Counted from the first letter of the stretch, positions 1-12,886 are shown. The stretch is DNA of 64,000 bases from Lepraria neglecta (GCA_033220425.1 CM065652.1:3596001-3660000); one strand, 5' to 3'. The notes: generated from the letters alone by a model not told the origin. Numbers and translations: made by a program.

Positions 1-1640
1 AAATCAGGTTGGAGTCCTGCAGCAGCAAGCTAAGAAATCGTTCAGCAACGAATGAGGTTCTCAGCAAGTCGTGCGATGTATAGAAGGCGACCTTTTCTTG
101 ATCTTGGCTTATCGAAGACATCGTTTCTGCATACTCAAAAGCGTAGTCGAAGATCAGAAACTTGCCGTACTCGTTGAGCTTCCCGTCCAATCCAGAAGGT
201 GACAATATGAGGATACTACTGAACAGGACGTCACAATGGAGCAGCCGTTTCATCGATTTATCAATTTGATCTGGCATTTCTGCCCACCAGCCATGCATGT
301 CCTGAAGTGAGGTGGCCATGAATGACCATGTGTCTTCTAGAGCAGGACGGCCAGACTGAAAAAGCGTCTGATATGCGTGCGATTGGATTCTGCGGAGGCG
401 ACCTAGCTGTACAGCCGATTCGAGGCCATAGAAGAAGAGCTGATTTGTGGTGGTGGAACCTTCGCGAAGTTTTGGAGGCGTCATGTTGGCGGAGTCATCC
501 GTGAACGAGAAGCCTCGACGGTAGACCATGCTTATAGATCTGCAAGAGCCTCAGCAAAAACCTTTTCAAATCGGGTGATGGATACTGACCTGTCCAAGAC
601 GTACACGCAGAGATATATTCGTCGACGTAAATCGAGCTCAGACTCTTTCAGTTGTAGTTCGGGTGGGGGATCTTGGTGTAGCCCGATGTCTACCATGGCG
701 CGAGAAGCAAGACCAATCAGGTACCAACTGTTGAAATGATGAGGGTCCAACATTGAGTAAAGTACCAGCAGAACCATTGCCTGGATTCCTACGACTGAAC
801 CGGGATGAATAACGGCTTCAATATGACCAAGCGCTGAACCAGCGTGGCGGACAGCATCTTGGTACTGAGTATCGCCTCTTCTTCGTGAGAGGGAGGAATA
901 GGCAATTGCAAGCACTAGTCGGGTGGTCCAATGGTCCATTGGGTCCGCATAGCCTTGATATACTGCGTCGATAGATCCATAAATTTTCGTTTCAGTCAGG
1001 AAAGGGTACAAGACATGTACATTTCCGAGATAATGCTCGATCAATGGGGCGATGGCATGTCTTTGAGGGAGCACGTTGTTTGTTAGTCTGGGCATCTCCT
1101 CAAGGGAGGACGTAGAGAGAACAAGTCTGGCATAGGACATCTCTTTGGTGAAGCCATGAAAGTCTCTCGCGGTTGCGTTCACCGATCTATGGGCAAGGAT
1201 TCGTCAAACATCCCCGAAAAAGTACACAAGCTTACTTACAGAAAGCCGAAGTCCGAGACTAGATCGTCGATGTTTGAAGCCTCTTTCCGCTGAGCTCTTG
1301 TATTGCCAGCTTGGAGTGGGATTTCCGGCGAGAGGAAGGTCTGTGCTGATACCACGTCAAGGAGATTGCTCGCGGCTGCTTTTCGTGCCTTGGCTTGAGA
1401 GATCTGCTTTTCCAACTTTTCGACACGTGTCTCGAGTGAAGCAACATAATTACGCTCTTTGCCTTTGGCGACCCCATCGTTTGCGCTTGAGCACTCTGCA
1501 TCCCTTCCCGCCTTTTCGCAAGCCGTACAAGCTGGTAGTTTGCCATCGCATTTGACCTTGGCGGACCGACATCTCTGGCAAGCCGAAACTGGCCGACTCA
1601 CTCGCAACAAGGGAGTCTCAAATTTGTTGAGTTTGGCCAT
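1..1640 (-). CDS. Zn2Cys6 transcription factor (3' end beyond window)
   Basis: Fungal-specific transcription factor, presumably nuclear and DNA-binding. Exons on the minus strand are 1640-1240, 1186-590 and 530 to the window edge, with matching phases and GT-AG introns. The N-terminus has a binuclear zinc cluster at about residues 21-50 (CQRCRSAKVKCDGKLPAC and then CTAC...C), followed by a short coiled coil (SLETRVEKLEKQI). The second and third exons carry the fungal_trans regulatory region (IEHYLGNVHVLYPF, ADPMDHWTTRLVLAIA, YLIGLASRAMVDIGLHQ). The last exon is still open at base 1, so the C-terminus is missing. It lies head to head with another Zn2Cys6 gene of the same architecture. The target genes cannot be told from sequence. 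Confidence 0.9.
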
Positions 1641-2562
1641 GTTGGACTACATCACAATTTGGATGATAGAGATCTGGTCTCGCTGGTCCAATTCGAGAGA
1701 CGAGGGGCGGATGTTGGCTCTCAAATTTCGGGCAGACTGATAGTAGATGCCTCCACGATCTCCGAATACGAGTGTACTGGGCCCTCGTGATAGCCTTACT
1801 CGCACGTAGCCACCGGAGAAAGTGTCATAACGGAGAAAGTAAAGTCTGCCGAGGCCATACTGCAGCCTAAGTGGTCTGTGAGGCTCAGCGGTATGGTCTG
1901 TCCACCAATAGATAAGTGATAACTGTATGCAGCGTTGAGTTCATGAATATCTAGGCAAAACAGGCAGAAATCCAAGGGTCGTAGCGTTGGGCGCCATCCC
2001 GAAAGTTAGAACGGTCAAGAACTACGGAACCGGCCGCGCTATCGATACGCGCTCCTTAGGGCGGTGAACTGCTGCTTTTAACCTCACATCAGGCAGACTC
2101 CTCAGAGGCAACAGGAGCAGTGATGTCAGAATGTGACATCCTAATCATACCCTTACATTCCAGGCATCTCCTACAAGAACTCAGAACTACGGACATTCAG
2201 CACACCCTCCTCTACGGTAGTCTAAGGAACGGATCTCCCGAACGTACTCCTCTGGGAGTCATGCGCATCCTAGAAGTACAGTCTTGAATGCCTAGAAAGC
2301 AAGGCCGGCTGTTTGATTGTATAACGTTCGAAGCCATAGGCGCAGGCTTGATCCCTCTAAAGCAATTGCACCACGGCCAAGCCCCGCTCCAACAAGCATC
2401 AGTAGCAGCACCTCAATCCGCATTCGGCTACTCTCTACCTTTCGAGCCTTGAATCTGGCGTCAACGGCTGGCTGTTGCAGTAGCACGGCAAAAGAATCTA
2501 CACACTGCCTTGTCGAACCTCTCTTCTTCCAAGCCTTTTCGACGACCCAAAGTGCGAACCCT
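1641..2562. promoter_or_regulatory. Divergent promoter region between two Zn2Cys6 genes
   Basis: About 0.9 kb separates the two divergently transcribed regulators. Open stretches here are short, lack splice-supported continuity and show no recognisable domain. I see no repeat or RNA gene. Shared control of the two genes is an inference from orientation only. Confidence 0.4.
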
Positions 2563-5142
2563 ATGGACCGACCCCAGGCTTCTACGATGCGTACAGGAAA
2601 TACCAGCCACGACCAGCTGACTGACAACGCTGGGAAGCAAGCTCACCAAGTGAATGGTGACGCTGGGAGTCCGAAAGCGCACACACTCACTCACACGCTC
2701 ACTGCGTGTTGCAGATGTCGTTCAAGGAAAACAAAATGTGACCCTGGCCTGCCCCGCTGCGGTCCTTGCGAGCGGAGCAACTCGACCTGCGAGTACCTCG
2801 ATACAACTAAAGGCAAGACCATCTCTCGGCTTTATGTAATACATTTGCAGAAGAAAGTGCAAGCACTGGAGGAGGAGCTCGATCGGTTGTCGCAAGAGCA
2901 GTACGAACCTCCGGATGCAGAAGTTATAGTACGAAGTGGAGGATATGTCCGGGTGGGAGAGAATGTTGAATCGAGGTATCTCGGTCCTTCCAGCGGCATA
3001 GCCGTAAGTGAAACCCCTCTGTGAATTTTCTAGTGATCATCATGAGGTTTAACAATTTGTCTCCATAGATCACCCGCTTGGTTATGGAATTGGCTAAGCA
3101 AAACACCGATACCAAAAGCATCAAGGAGATAGTTCCAGAAGTCAAAGCCCAGCAAATCAAGAACCGTTTCAAAAGAGAGGAAGAGAAGCCAACTAGCAAA
3201 GTGTATCCCTTGATTAGTGACGTGGCTGCAGCAGAGTTACCTTCCCGCGGATTGACAAACTACCTGGTTGAGAAGTTCAATATAAAGGCCCAGTACACGT
3301 ATCCCACATTACATGAACCATCGTTTCAGGATGTGGTTGAGGACGTATACAACGGCTCGGCCGATCCATATGAAAACTTCACGCTACGCATGGTCATTGC
3401 AATTAGTATGCAGAAGCTCGATACACAGTATCCTGGTCTGGCAGATTCCTACTATCTTGCTGCCTTACCATTCCTCGAGAAGGCCATCAAGCCAATGAAT
3501 TTAGGGACATTGCAATGCTTTGCTTTGATTGCTCAATACTCACTGTTGACACCTACACGCACAGCTGCATACTGGGTGGTCGGTTTGGCTGCGAAGCTAT
3601 GCCAAGAGATGGGGATCACTGAAGAATCTAGCATTGCACCGGTCCACAACTACAAGCCTCGATACGACGCGCTCGAGATTGACATGCGGCGCCGCCTGTT
3701 CTGGATTATCATGTCGATGGAGTTTGGGCTAGCACACAGTCTGGGACGCCCGAGTGCTTTTGGCACGACGTTTGACCATACCGACGTCAGATTCTTCGAA
3801 ACCGTAGAGGACCGTTTCATAACTACATCCGGCGTCACTCCAGGAAGTCCTCAATGCATAAAGAAACGAATCGCAATACACTTTTTCAAGATGAGAATCC
3901 TGCAAGCAGAGATCAGACGTAAGCTCTACTTAAAGAAAAGACCAGAGCCAACGACCGATCACGATCCCTGGTTTGTCGAGATGCAAGAGAAGCTCACTCA
4001 CTGGAAGTCTTCGAGTCCGAAAAACGACGAAGGAAGCGGAATAAGCGAGACCTGGTACGTCTATGTCAAGTCTGATTCATTCATCTTAGCGCAACCTAAG
4101 CTTCAACGCTATTGATCCCTATGGCATTGGCTTGCGTTCCAAGTGGCACCTCTCCCATGCAAGCAGACATTGAACGGTGTCTAATTGACCACAACTGTTG
4201 TGCTGACCATGCCGTAGGTTTGTTGGCAGATACAACACCATGATTGTCTTCCTCTATAGGCCGTCCCCACAGGTCCCCACGCCGTCAGTAGATGCTGCGC
4301 GGAAATGTTTCGACGCATGTATCTTCTTGATTCACATGCAAAAAGAGCAAATCGACACTAAATCGATTGATCTTACCTGGATTTTCACACAAACGCTATT
4401 CATGGCACTAAACACCGTCCTTTGGGCTCTCTCATATCCAGACATCCGCCGAGAGCATCCAAGGAAAGAGCTCCAAGAGGACTTGGACGTGGCACAAGAA
4501 TCAATTCGTTTAGCGTCTCAGCGCTGGCCGGGAGTCGAGTCTGCACTTGAGCTCTACCAAAATCTCGTCAGCGCCTGCCTCAAAGCGTACGACGGCAGCA
4601 GTGAGGCTTCCTACGTGGTGGAGTCGGCTTCGAACAAGACATCACCAGCTTCTTTACAAGACGCTCTCACACCACCCCAATTGTCGAGTCCAGGTACACT
4701 AGGCGCGTCGCCGCGCTCTGATCACAATGCACCTCGTTCCTCTCCTGCGGGATACTTCCAAGAATATGACGCATTGCACCGGAAGCCACACCCATCTCCC
4801 ACTTTCTCAGATTACAGTCTGGCCGACTCGACCTTATCGAGCAGCTATCAAAGCGTCGTGACTCAACAGCCCCCTGTCGACCTTGCCCCTACCTACCAGA
4901 CGACTGCCGCTTTCGCCCCAATTACTACGTACAGCTCGATGCCTCAGAGTTTGCCCGCATTCCAGCCTCCAATTTATACTACGACCCCGAGACAGTACGG
5001 ACAGTATCCACCGATTGGAGATCAATATTCGCAGTACTTCCACGCGCCATACGTTCCTCAACAGCCGGTGCAAACTCTGAATCAGGAAGGACAAATGGAG
5101 CTTATGAGAAGCCTGGAGAACAACTGGATGGACTGGGGCTGA
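2563..5142 (+). CDS. Zn2Cys6 transcription factor
   Basis: Predicted nuclear transcription factor of 783 residues. Exons are 2563-3003, 3069-4054 and 4218-5142, all with GT-AG introns and consistent phase. The zinc cluster lies at about residues 50-76 (CRCRSRKTKCDPGLPRCGPC) and is followed by a leucine-rich coiled coil (LQKKVQALEEELDRL). The middle region is fungal_trans-like (YGSADP-type segment ADPYENFTLRMVIAIS; MRRRLFWIIMSMEFGLAHSLGRP). The third exon begins with the family motif FVGRYNTMIVFLYRPSP and ends in a Ser/Pro/Gln/Tyr-rich tail that may be an activation region. The ATG at 2563 was chosen because the upstream in-frame sequence has no ATG. The central domain resembles that of the divergent neighbour, suggesting an old duplication. 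Confidence 0.92.
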
Positions 5143-5721
5143 GAGCTGCAAGCAACGAGGATGTACATCACAGAGCAAATGTCAACAAATTTAGACGCCT
5201 GGCTGGCAGAGTTGACCAAGAAACCAGACTTTTTGGAAATCGGAGTCATCCCGTCCGCTTGAATTCAAGGCGGAAAAGCAGCGGTGTGATTGACGAGTGA
5301 CAGCATTCGGGACGACAACCGAATCCCTGCTATCTGAGTAGTTGTCTGTGCTGAGTGAGGGGTGGACCGGACCATCCTGAGAACCTCGAGAGAAGGGGGG
5401 AAGTTTACCTCTGAGGATTGGAAAGCAAGCTCCTTCAATATAGAACTTCCAATTGTGTATGCTGCTCTTCCATGTAACCTAGAACAAATCTTACGATACT
5501 GAGGAGAAGTAAGCACGAATCGGCTCAGACTTGCCTTTACCACGTCATTGTCGTCTTGTGACTTTAATTGCCAATGCTCTCATTCCATGACCAGGTTACG
5601 TCGGCTGCATTGGCTTCAGAAACACACAGTCACTACGACGAGGAGCATATGCAGTGCATCAAGTGACTCAGCAGTATCTGAGGTATCATCACTGCCATTG
5701 AATCTTCTCGCCTAGTCCATC
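5143..5721. other. Convergent intergenic region, nothing recognised
   Basis: 3'-3' spacer between the Zn2Cys6 gene and the asparagine synthetase-like gene. An open stretch on the minus strand (5265-5543) has no domain and no splice partner, so I do not call it. Confidence 0.4.
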
Positions 5722-7558
5722 TCATGATAGATTCTGAGTCCCTTTCGTCTTCCCGGCCTGCATCTTCGCCGTCCTCGCCCCAAATTGAATAGCCCTCTTC
5801 TTCTCAGCCGCAGCTCCCCTCAATCCCAACCTCCACGCCAGCAATCGCAGCACCTTCTTGCCTGGCTCCAGCATGGGCGAATCCGTGTCTTCGGCATTGC
5901 TGACTTGCCCGAATCCACATTTCTCCCACATGGGAATGCTCAGAGCCCAGCTTACTAAATCTTCATCCAAGTAAGGATACCGCACTTCCTTGGCCCAATG
6001 CGAGATCACTCTATCGTCACGGCCAAGATTGCGTTTGCCAAGCCTGTTGAAGTCAAGCTCGAGCTCGTCTGCGAGGCCTTTGTAGCCTCTGCGGTCGAAG
6101 GCGGTGTTGTGGCGAGTGTAGCCACCGAATAGCTCGTCAGCCCCAAGACCCGAGAGCAATACTCGTGCGGGCGTTGTATATGGGATATCTAGGCTAGTGC
6201 TCGTATCTGTTATGAAGCCGCTGCCACGAGCTGCAAAGTAGAGTGCACATGCTATTGATAGGTCCATCTCCGTGTTGTGTGGGTGGATCAGAGATATTAT
6301 GTTGGAGCGGTGTGCCTGTGTCTCGGCATAAGGTACATTGATTGATACAAAGCGCCAAGTTCGCTCTGGGAGCTTTTTGAGAAGCTCGGCGTGGGAGGAG
6401 AGGCCTGTGGTGCGGTCTGGGCAAAGGACGTATACTGAATTTGCTGCTGGAGGGTTTGGAGGGTTTGGAGCATTTGCTGCAGCTGCAGCTTGAACTACTC
6501 GTGGATTCTCGAAGGCCACGTTCAGAAGATCGATCTCCTCCCACTTGGGAAGGATACTGTGAATGATAGCAGCTAATAGGGTACAATCAAGGCCGCCAGA
6601 GAACAATATGGCTACACGAGCTGGAGCAGCTTGTTTGGAAGGCGGGATAGGGATCTTGAATGTGCGAATGGCTAGCGAAGACTGGAGGCGTTGATAGAGC
6701 TGTTCTACTGCTGGTGAATTAAGCGTCAGGATCTGATTGTGAACGTTGCTGTCGTCCTTGTTCAAAGTCGGGAATGGGTATGTCTGGCATTAGTCAATGT
6801 CTTAGTAAGTGGGGAAAGAGGTAAAAGAGAAGGGACTGCACCAGATGATAAGGCAAGTCAGGCTTGGGATCAGCCGCCCATGGGACATGAATTGTTCCGT
6901 CAGCTCTCTGGGAGGAAGAGACAAGACTTGCTCGAAGGTCGAGCATGTTTATACCATCAGCTTCGACTTCAATCCAGCCATGGGCGTCTGTTGCATCAGA
7001 AACGCTAGAAATACCAAGACTCCCAACCTCATACCTCTTGACTAATAACGAGCGCCTACCCAAGGCATCACGTCCGTAGAAGACTCGAGCAGATTGAGCG
7101 TCATAGAAGACGAAGGCGTATGGCCCAGTAATAGTGGCAATGGTCTTGAAGATGTTTTGTTTACTTTGGTCATATGAGAATAACCCATCGCTGGCATTGA
7201 CATTGCATGACTGAGCAGCATTGAGCAATAGGCTGAAAACTGCTTCTGCATCATTGCCTTGGACTATCTCGTTGCCGATCCTCCAAGCCTCGCCATTCCA
7301 GCAAAGTAAGGAGCCAGACTTTGAATCCTCTAATGGTTGGCCTACTATGCATTCACCACGCAGTGACAAGACTGTTGACACAAAGTTGAGATTGCAAGTC
7401 TGCTCCTTCGACTCGAGTTGAGTCGTTGTACGCTCCAAAGAGGCTGTCCTTGACCTCGTGCCAACACTATCAGGACCACGCTTTCTAAGGTCATCTAGAA
7501 GCTTCTCACTAGGGGCTTCATGCTCTTTTTGGCTATAGGAGAAGAAGATACCACACAT
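5722..7558 (-). CDS. Asparagine synthetase domain-containing protein (ASNSD1-like)
   Basis: A 592-residue protein in two exons (7558-6842 and 6783-5722, 58-nt intron with a CTAAT-type branch site). It starts MCGIFFSYSQ, so Cys2, the nucleophile of class II glutamine amidotransferases, is present. The N-terminal half follows that fold (LRKRGPDSVG, CWNGEAWRIG, GRDALGRRSLLVK). The C-terminal half is an asparagine synthetase/PP-loop domain: ATP-binding SGGLDCTLLAA at about residue 300, then LLSGLGADELFGGYTRH and EVRYPYLDEDLVSWALSIP. Length and divergence fit the ASNSD1/YML096W family rather than true Asn synthetase; the activity of that family is poorly defined. It is transcribed divergently from VPS9, 449 bp away. 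Confidence 0.9.
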
Positions 7559-8007
7559 TACGAAAAGTAAGCGACCCAGACGACTGAATCTTTAGGCCTC
7601 ACAAGGGGCATATGAAGGCCAAAGGAAAACGGAGCCTCTTCCAGGAGGCTTGCCCGAGCATGCAAGACTCAGCTCTTGAAAGATGCAGCTGACACAGACT
7701 TTGTCGTTTGACACGAGTGGCTTAGGGGTGTGAAATGAAGTAAGGAGACTTCAATTGAGAATGAGAGAAGTTGCTTAAGATGGTTGCCGTTCTCTGCGGC
7801 GAGGGCGGCTGATTGCCGAGCTGTATCTTTGGGGATCATCCCCAACATTTGCGTTTACTTTACAATAGCCTCACTTTGAAAGCAATGACTTAAACCTTTT
7901 CTCTAGATGATCCCCTTACAAAGTCGGCGATGGACTGCTTAAAACTCGAACCCTAGTCTCACTGCTTCTAGAAATCCCCATACTCTTCCTCCAATGCTGT
8001 CAACTTT
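7559..8007. promoter_or_regulatory. Shared divergent promoter of ASNSD1-like gene and VPS9
   Basis: A 449-bp gap between two start codons on opposite strands, so both promoters must lie here or overlap the genes. I see no clear TATA box or repeat. Confidence 0.4.
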
Positions 8008-10688
8008 ATGTCTTCGCCGGAGCCCCCTACGAATACCCTTGAACCGTCCGAATCAGGAAAAAATCTAGAAGCTACGAATCAAGCTGCAGTTGAATCTGGT
8101 GGAATAGTGCTTGCACAGGGAGGAAGAGGCGCTTCGAAGCCTGATGCCGCATCGAAAAGCGTGGCTGACAGTAGCCAGCTAAAAAACCCTGCTGTTGACA
8201 GCCACGGGGATGGACTACAACAGGCACGACCAATAGGTCAAGAAAATAAATTTAAGGATAGTCGCGATGGCGTGGCGGAGCTTGAACAGAAGACGCAACT
8301 GCTCTCCGTATCTCCAGATCCACCGTCGAACAGCGCGGTCTTGAGCAAGAGAACAGATTTCCGAAGGCAGGATGACCCTGGGTCACATGGGCTCGAAGAG
8401 CTGAAAGACGATATCTACTTGGATCCTACACCTAAGACTCCTCGTCAAGAAACCTCACCATCGCGAGGGCCGTCAGTTGGAGATGAGGTCAAGGGTGAGG
8501 AAGGCTCGAAATCCGAGATACAGAGTATAATGGACCAATTTGATGAGGACGATTACGCTGTCGAGGACGACGGGGGGGAAGATTCAGGTCTTGAGACTGG
8601 GAATTCTCATTTAGGAGCGCCAGTTGAACATCCTCCAAGACGATCATCTCTAGAGCCGTTGAGACCTACTACCCCACCACCAGCTACGGAGTCTATAAAG
8701 GGTAGTGGAGTCCCAGCATATCAGCTACATTATGTGAAGCCAAGACACGACGCTTCTACCTCCGACGCCGCATTTGAAGTACCTCCAATGCGGACTTCCA
8801 GTCTGCCACAGTCTGCTCGGCTTCAGGCTGGTGACTCAATGACTCCATCTTCTCCAAACTCATCGATGTCGCTGCCCAAGCTTCCTCCACCCGAGCCAGA
8901 TCCAGAGCCAGATCTACCTTTCGATTTCCATCGATTCTTAGAACAACTCCGTCACCGAACGGCAGATCCTGTTGCCAAATTTCTCCGCTCTTTCTTGATC
9001 GAGTTCGGGAAAAAGCAGTGGATGGTCCATGAACAAGTGAAGATCATCAACGACTTTCTGACATTCATTACGAACAAGATGGCCCAATGCGAGGTTTGGC
9101 GAGGAGTCTCAGATGCGGAGTTTGACAACGCGAAAGAGGGCATGGAGAAGCTGGTGATGAACAGGCTCTATTCTCAGACATTCTCGCCCGCAATCCCCGC
9201 ACCAGCTCCAATTCAAGGGCCCAAGGGCAAGAGGAAGAATACCGAGAAGTCATTGGGACCCGGAAGGAGGGGCCAGCACCAAGAAGACATCGAAAGAGAT
9301 GAGATCTTAGGCCAGAAGGTGCGAATATACGGATGGGTTGAAGAGGAGCATCTTGATATCCCACCAATTGGCGATAGTGGACGTCGTTTCCTAGTATTGG
9401 CTCAGCAAGGTATGGAGAGATGTGAAGACCTACATCAATATTAACCCTAACATCCTAATAGAGCTATTGAAGATCAAGACATACAGGGCTCCGCGAGACA
9501 AGGTGATTTGTGTTTTGAATTGCTGTAAGGTGATATTTGGTGAGAGCTCATGATAGGACTGGGAGATGAACTATGCTGATACTTTCAAGGCCTTTTGCGC
9601 AACTCTAAACAATCGGACACGTCGGCGGACTCATTTGTGCCTCTGCTTATTTATGTCGTGCTGCACGCTAATCCAGATCACCTTGTCTCCAATGTACAGT
9701 ATATCCTCCGTTTCCGAAACCAAGATAAACTGGGTGGGGAAGCAGGATACTATCTATCTTCTTTGGTTTGGCTCATAGGACCCTCAAATTGTGAAATGGA
9801 CCTTAAGCTGATGATCACTAGATGGGTGCTATTCAATTCATCGAGAACCTTGACCGAACTTCTTTGACAATCTCCGATGAAGAATTCGAGAAGAACGTTG
9901 AAGCGGCAGTCTCTGTCATTGCAGAACGACACAAGGAAGAAATGCCCTCGCCACCACCGCCGCCGCCACGCAACCCCATCCATCCTCAACTCTCCGAAAA
10001 GTCTGGGCTAAGTCAACCAGAGGTAACTCCTCGGAACTCTATTGAAGTCGAGTATAGCACGCCGAGAAGGTCCACATCCTCTCGAGATACTTCAGGACCA
10101 TTACCTGGAAACGACGGGTCTGTTGATGGCACTGCTGTAAGCGGTCTGCTACGTACCATACAGAAACCCTTGTCGAGTATAGGGCGAATGTTCTCCGAAG
10201 ATCAAGCCAATGCGTCACAAAGAAACCAATCAGGATCTGCCCTTCCGCCGGGTCCACCTCCGCGGCTGTCTCCAGCAGTGTTTCAACCGCCTCGGCAAAG
10301 CAATGAAGCCAGAAGATCCGTTGAAGAATCTCGCTCGGTTGGCAATCCGAATCAGAGCCAGGAGAGGAAACTCAGTGCAGAAGATGCCGCTGCGCGCCAA
10401 GCAAGCGCAGAGGCCGCTGAAGCCCAGCGTATACAGCGAGCGGAGCATAGAACGGTGGTAGAGTTAGTATAAACTGAGCTGCAGACGGAATGTTGTACTA
10501 ACAATGTTATCTAGAACACTGGCTGGGATGTTTCCGGATTTGGACAGAGATGTAATAGATGACGTTGTAAGACAGAAGCAGGGCAGGTGAGCAATAATGG
10601 ATGGTCTTCATGCTCGTTTCTATTACTAAGATTTGTACTCAATAGGGTTGGTCTGGCGGTCGATGCTTGCCTGGCGCTGAACTCGTGA
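8008..10688 (+). CDS. VPS9: Vps9-type Rab5 guanine nucleotide exchange factor
   Basis: Activates Rab5-like GTPases (Vps21/Ypt51) in endosome and vacuole trafficking. Six exons (8008-9409, 9462-9539, 9590-9765, 9822-10462, 10515-10586, 10646-10688) give 803 residues with matching phases. Residues 1-300 are acidic and low-complexity. The helical bundle begins at FDFHRFLEQLRHRTADPVAK. The VPS9 catalytic core is split over exons 2-4 (KIKTYRAPRDKVICVLNCCK, ADSFVPLLIYVVLHANPDHL, LGGEAGYYLSSL, MGAIQFIENLD). A Pro/Ser-rich stretch follows. The C-terminal CUE ubiquitin-binding domain occupies the last 40 or so residues (TLAGMFPDLDRDVIDDVV, VGLAVDACLALNS). Domain order is canonical. Confidence 0.95.
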
Positions 10689-11333
10689 TGATTACATGAC
10701 CCTTCCTCGTTGGCTTAATTGGCTCGACTCATACCACCTCATTGCTCTACTACATCATACCAGTACGATTATACCAAACCATGCTTATGGTTGCTGCCTA
10801 CGTTGAGCACCAACCTGGATGGATTATGTATAGATTTCATTCTGGGAGCCACTAAATAGACAATTGCTCGTCCAAATGGAAACATCAATCATTTCCATCG
10901 AAATGTCATGCGTGCTACGGCAGTCGTCGCGCTTTACACCAATTACACTCTCATCGTCAGCACAGCAGCCAAAAACACAACCTCCGTTGTCACTACAAAG
11001 AGTACACTAGACTTATGCAAGGTTTTGATGGCAAGCAAATGTCATTGCGCTCTGGTCTTTGGATGACGATCAATGTGCCTGGTACACGCGGTAAGCCCTC
11101 TCCGGCTTTTGACAAGGGTCTTTGCTTCCCATAAAGAAAGAAAGCGAGTACTAATCTGCTAGTGCTCAGTCCAAGCTGTTCGTACTTGCAGTGAAGGAAC
11201 TCCACCAGACCGCAAACTCTCTGGATTACTCAACCGATTTGAATTCTAAGCATCGCTCTCATCAGACTTCGTTACGTAATACCGACTCCATCTAAACCTT
11301 CGGATTCTATCTTGCATACTCAGAGACGCCATC
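10689..11333. other. Intergenic, nothing recognised
   Basis: About 0.65 kb downstream of VPS9. Only short open stretches on both strands, with no domain, repeat or RNA gene that I can support. Confidence 0.4.
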
Positions 11334-12886
11334 ATGACGAGCGCAGGACCATCGCGGCGTGGGAACACTACGGTGAACGGACAGGACGAGCATGAGTTGG
11401 ACGACATGATGCCGCACAGCCCAGGCAGCCTTGTCGGAGGCCAGCAGAGTACGGGGACAGTCGATCAGAATGGCCCTCCTCCTCTTTCCACAACGAACCC
11501 TCGGAGCCGTAATCAGGGCCATCAAGGCCCTCTCGACTCAAGTGGAAGGCGATTTTTGCATGGATGTTTATATTTATGGTATTGACGACCTGCATTGGAG
11601 CTTTGTTGGAGTCTAGTGGTAGTCCAGGCGGAGAAACATCCTCTGCGGTGCTGGCTAATTCTACTAGAGCACCAACAACGTCTTACGAACCAAATGTGGC
11701 GGAACACCTTGACCATTCTCACCAGCAGCACGATATCCAAACCGCTGGGTTTACGGTGTATCCGGCGACAGCATCCACTGTCAAAGCTACAGACTCAACA
11801 CTGGCCCAGGAATAGTTTCGCAATCGTCAGACGCAGACAGCCTTCTCGCCGGCACCAGGACTGTATCTCGTACCAATCTCTGCACCCAGCGCTCATTGGA
11901 CGCTGATGACGCTGATGACGCGATATTCCTCCCCTTCTGATAGCTCAGCAACGGCCGTCGAGTGGCCAAAGCTCCAGGAGCGGAGCCGAGATCTATCCGC
12001 AGCCTCCAAAGAGAGCGAACCTGATCTCGGTGCAAGGGGTCCTGGGGATACAAGCGATGTGGTTGCCCCGCAAGAGAAGTCGGATATCACTTCTTTCGAT
12101 CATTGGGGAGTCAAGATCTTATATTTCCTACATCGCCGCAGTCCTCGAAACATGCAGATCGAAAAAGAATGGTGTATGAGCAACACATGCAGTCAGAACG
12201 AGACAAGGTTGTGTATCAATGGAACAAAGCTCCTGGATAAATTCGAAACGCAGACGTGTGAGTGGTGCTGGGACAACTCGACCAATACAACCATTCCGCA
12301 TCTTGCGACGCTTGAACCTCACTGCGACGAGTTCTCCGAACGATCGCTAAGGGTTTTATTGACTATTTGTGGCGTACTTCTCCTTTCCATGCTTATCATC
12401 ATGGCTTTACTGGCGCTACGAAAGCTCAGGCACATGCCAAAACGCAGATTGGCTCGCAAGCTCAGTGGTTCAGAGTCTAGTGGACCTTCGCAAGCCGGAG
12501 CCCCCACAGCGCAGAAGAGGGCAAGCAATGATACTGCTGAGAAGAGTCCCAAACGAACCAAACTGTAGAAGAAGCGGTCTCAGCGGCTTAATCCATTGGA
12601 CGAGAAGAAGTCGGGGAATGCAAGTGCTCAGAATGAAAAGGTTCTCATCATGCCTCGTGCTGTGCCTCACGCTATCAATGAAGAGGTCTTCTCGGACATT
12701 CATAACATGGGCCAAAGGAGGTTGTTGCAAAATAGCAACAGCCAAGAAGATGGGCTAGAGCTCTCTCGCACTTCGTCAAGCCGAGAACGGGCGATCAATT
12801 CCGGCAGCGAGCCCATGTCTCTTGGCGTGGTGCACCGAAAGCCTGCTGGAGATGGACTTGAGGAGGGCAAAGTTGCGCCTGGTTGA
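11334..12886 (+). pseudogene. Decayed membrane-protein gene of unknown family
   Basis: Protein-like sequence runs through this stretch but not in one frame. It opens at ATG 11334 (frame of MTSAGPSRRGNTTVNG), passes to another frame near 11564 with a hydrophobic stretch (MFIFMVLTTCIGALLES), and meets an in-frame TAG at 11813. A 40-residue piece in a third frame follows (11818-11937). The longest open part is 11906-12568. That part has a Cys-rich lumenal segment (EWCMSNTCSQNETRLC, TCEWCWDNSTNTT with N-glycosylation sequons), a strong transmembrane helix (LLTICGVLLLSMLIIMALLAL) and a basic tail. After TAG 12566-12568 the same frame stays open to 12886. Undetected short introns could explain part of this, but no good GT-AG pairs restore the frame. 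Probably a lineage-specific type of gene; function unknown. Confidence 0.45.

Noticed and set aside
5265-5543. 92-codon minus-strand open frame between convergent genes
   Set aside because: No recognisable protein features; length is within chance expectation.
7930-7990. A GGTTCGAGT box on the minus strand resembling a tRNA B box
   Set aside because: No matching A box at the right distance and no acceptor stem; it lies in the divergent promoter region.
12566-12568. Possible programmed stop-codon readthrough (TAG followed by 106 open codons)
   Set aside because: The following bases are AAG rather than the favourable CTA-type context, and the upstream part already needs other frame changes. 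Decay is the simpler reading; kept only as a finding to test.
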